6,323 nucleotides of DNA. Source: Geobacter sp. UBA6802. Lineage in GTDB: Bacteria; Desulfobacterota; Desulfuromonadia; Geobacterales; Pseudopelobacteraceae. The notes beneath the pieces were generated by a model. The model saw nothing but the letters and a program-made list of their open reading frames with translations. It searched no databases and had not been told where the DNA came from. Of this stretch, positions 4,746-6,323 are shown one piece after another. The stretch covers positions 5,715 to 12,037 of the forward strand of contig DKFG01000270.1 of assembly GCA_002452325.1 (NCBI GenBank). Reading direction: 5' to 3'. Within the stretch, counting starts at the first letter, position 1; every line of letters starts with the position of its first letter. Position numbers and translations under genes: made by a program.

Positions 4746-6323
4746 ATGCCCGAATCCTCTGGTCATACAACCACGCAGTCGACACAGACCTACCTCACCA
4801 AGTTGGGGGGTAATCTGCTAGACTCCATCGTACGACGTTTTTCAAACCCCGAGACGGCCCGGCGTAATCGCATCCTGTTACTGCTGCTCACCGCCGGCAT
4901 CCTTACCCTGCTGCTGCTCCCCAGCCAGCACCTCACCACAGCACGCTACAAGCCGGGCGAGATCGCCACCTCTGATATCCGTGCCACTCAGGAATATCTG
5001 CTGGAAGACCAGGAGCTGACCCGGCAGCGACTGCGCGATGTTGAGATGACCGCCCCGATCGTCTACACTGCCAGCGATGATGTCGTGTCGTTACTGCTGC
5101 AGGCGTTTAAACGGGCAGCGGAAGCCATTCAGACTGCCCGTTCCGGCAACTCGAATATCAGCACCACCGAACTGCGTCCGCTTCTGGAGCCGGTACTGGA
5201 TGTACAGCTGGCCGAGGCAGAACTGCGCACCCTGCTGCGTCTTGAGTACGATGACCAGCTGAAGGCCAGCCTCGAACGTCTCCTGAGAACCGTCTATCAG
5301 CACAAGATCGTGCTGGATGCCAAGGTGTTTCGCTCGGACGCCACCCGAGGCATCGAGGTGCAAAACCGCAGCGGCAAGACGATCGACAACGCCACCAGCT
5401 CAACCACCTTTATCGAGATCAGCGAGGCACGCCGGATGCTGCAGGCCAACCGGCTGGAGGGGATCGGCAGTGATGCCTCCCGTCAGCTGCTGGCGCTGCT
5501 GGCCAAGATGCTGAAACCCAACTTGTTCTTTGACCGCGAAGCAACCGAGGCCCGTAAGGCACTGGCGCTGAGAGAGGTCAAGCCGGTGCTGTACAAGATC
5601 CAAAAAGGGGAAATGATCGTTCGGATCGGCGAACGGGTCAGCCAGGAACAGGCCAAAAAGCTGGAGATGATCTATCAGGCCAGCCGCGGGGGCGGTACTA
5701 TCTACACCACCCTCGGTATTTTTTCTCTGGTGCTGGTTCTGTTTCAATTTCCCTACCGCTTTGCCTGCAAAAACATTCGCAAGTTCAACCCCACCAACCG
5801 CGACCTGCTGGCCATAGCCCTACTGATCGTGGCAAGCCTGCTGATCTTCAAACTGGCCCTGCTGATCTCAACCAATATCGGGGCCGCCTTTCCCACGGTA
5901 TCCCCGCAGGCCTACGCCTATCTGTTTCCCTTTGCAGCCGGGGCCATGACCGTCAGAGTGCTGCTCAACTCGGAAGTGGCCCTGGTCTACTGTGTCATGA
6001 TGGCCCCGCTGCTGGGTCTGTTGTTCAATAGCAACCTTGCCGTGGTGGTCTACGCCATGCTCAGCATGGTGGTGGGTGCCCATGGTGTGCGCCAGTGTCA
6101 GGACCGCAGCACCATCTACACGGCCGGCGGCAAGGTGGCGGTGGTCAACCTGGCCATAGGGCTCTGCTTCCAGACCATCGACGGCTCACTCTTCAGCATG
6201 CAGACCGTATACGTGGCAGCATTTGCCCTGATCGGCGCCCTGCTCTCATCCATGCTGGTCTCTGCCTTTGTACCGCTGTTTGAATCCATGTTTCACTACA
6301 CCACCAACATCAAGCTGCTGGAG
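4746..6323 (+). CDS. pgpH: 7TM-HD family phosphohydrolase (PgpH/YqfF type), 3' truncated before the HD domain
   Basis: An open frame of 526 codons runs off the right edge. It begins with a cytoplasmic segment of about 40 residues, then one membrane helix (43-60, very Leu-rich). A large extracytoplasmic domain follows (about 62-315) with the 7TMR-HDED pattern: YKPGEIATSDIRA (68-80), RLRDVEMTAPIVY (95-107) and VLYKIQKGEMIVRIGERV (281-298). About seven hydrophobic helices then lie at roughly 318-335, 353-373, 388-406, 409-428, 430-446, 462-475 and 487-510. The last residues, FESMFHYTTNIKLLE (512-526), are the family's characteristic linker into the cytoplasmic HD domain, whose metal-binding HD residues lie beyond the window. 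Family members sense an outside signal and hydrolyse a nucleotide; Listeria PgpH degrades c-di-AMP. Whether that is the substrate here cannot be seen. An in-frame TGA at 4734 limits the start, and ATG 4746 is the first candidate. No clear ribosome-binding site precedes it. Its own promoter is at 4653-4682. Confidence 0.92.
   Translation, partial: MPESSGHTTTQSTQTYLTKLGGNLLDSIVRRFSNPETARRNRILLLLLTAGILTLLLLPSQHLTTARYKPGEIATSDIRATQEYLLEDQELTRQRLRDVEMTAPIVYTASDDVVSLLLQAFKRAAEAIQTARSGNSNISTTELRPLLEPVLDVQLAEAELRTLLRLEYDDQLKASLERLLRTVYQHKIVLDAKVFRSDATRGIEVQNRSGKTIDNATSSTTFIEISEARRMLQANRLEGIGSDASRQLLALLAKMLKPNLFFDREATEARKALALREVKPVLYKIQKGEMIVRIGERVSQEQAKKLEMIYQASRGGGTIYTTLGIFSLVLVLFQFPYRFACKNIRKFNPTNRDLLAIALLIVASLLIFKLALLISTNIGAAFPTVSPQAYAYLFPFAAGAMTVRVLLNSEVALVYCVMMAPLLGLLFNSNLAVVVYAMLSMVVGAHGVRQCQDRSTIYTAGGKVAVVNLAIGLCFQTIDGSLFSMQTVYVAAFALIGALLSSMLVSAFVPLFESMFHYTTNIKLLE

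Noticed and set aside
4436..4813. 125-codon + strand frame overlapping DUF503 and the pgpH start
   Set aside because: Composition (Ala/Arg/Trp/Thr-rich) is that of a shifted reading of DUF503, and it runs through a strong promoter region; DUF503 and pgpH explain the sequence better.
1..6323. CRISPR array, tRNA/rRNA genes, insertion sequences, attachment-site repeats
   Set aside because: No periodic direct repeats with spacers, no cloverleaf-like sequence, no transposase or integrase coding and no paired long repeats were seen by reading both strands.

Overview
The window looks like chromosomal DNA from a Desulfuromonadia/Geobacter-type bacterium (former Deltaproteobacteria). This rests on moderately GC-rich sequence, dense same-strand packing, Leu codons dominated by CTG, and the character of the proteins. 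No species call can be made from the sequence alone. Every supported gene is on the + strand, and the window is cut inside a gene at both ends.

Layout: (1) positions 1-77 are the last 24 codons of asparaginyl-tRNA synthetase (asnS). (2) After a 51-base gap without a visible terminator comes a 1198-residue SNF2-family ATPase (129-3725) with an N-terminal SWIM zinc finger, a very acidic tract and a complete C-terminal helicase core. (3) A 59-base AT-rich gap holds a set of TTGTA/TACAA half-sites in front of a type II toxin-antitoxin pair, brnT (3785-4069) and brnA (4050-4361), which overlap by 20 bases. (4) Seven bases later comes a 93-residue DUF503/YlxP-family protein (4369-4650). (5) A near-consensus sigma-70 promoter (TTGACA, 18 bases, TATACT) starts two bases after the DUF503 stop codon and serves (6) a 7TM-HD phosphohydrolase of the PgpH family. 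That gene runs off the right edge after 526 codons, just before its catalytic HD domain.

How the parts fit: asnS, DUF503 and pgpH belong to conserved translation or nucleotide-signalling gene families, whereas the SNF2-SWIM ATPase and BrnTA are typical accessory genes. The simplest reading is that SNF2 and/or brnTA occupy a slot between housekeeping genes, but no insertion sequence, integrase or attachment-site repeat is visible. BrnT is expected to be an RNase toxin, and BrnA its antitoxin and autorepressor.

No gene here belongs to an unknown family. The most interesting signals are small and regulatory: the half-site array before brnT with a related motif inside brnT; a perfect TATAAT inside brnT just upstream of brnA; a brnA ribosome-binding site written in conserved codons of the toxin; and a possible 13-codon leader ORF with three consecutive prolines between the pgpH promoter and its start. 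I found no tRNA, rRNA, CRISPR array, insertion sequence or clear intrinsic terminator.
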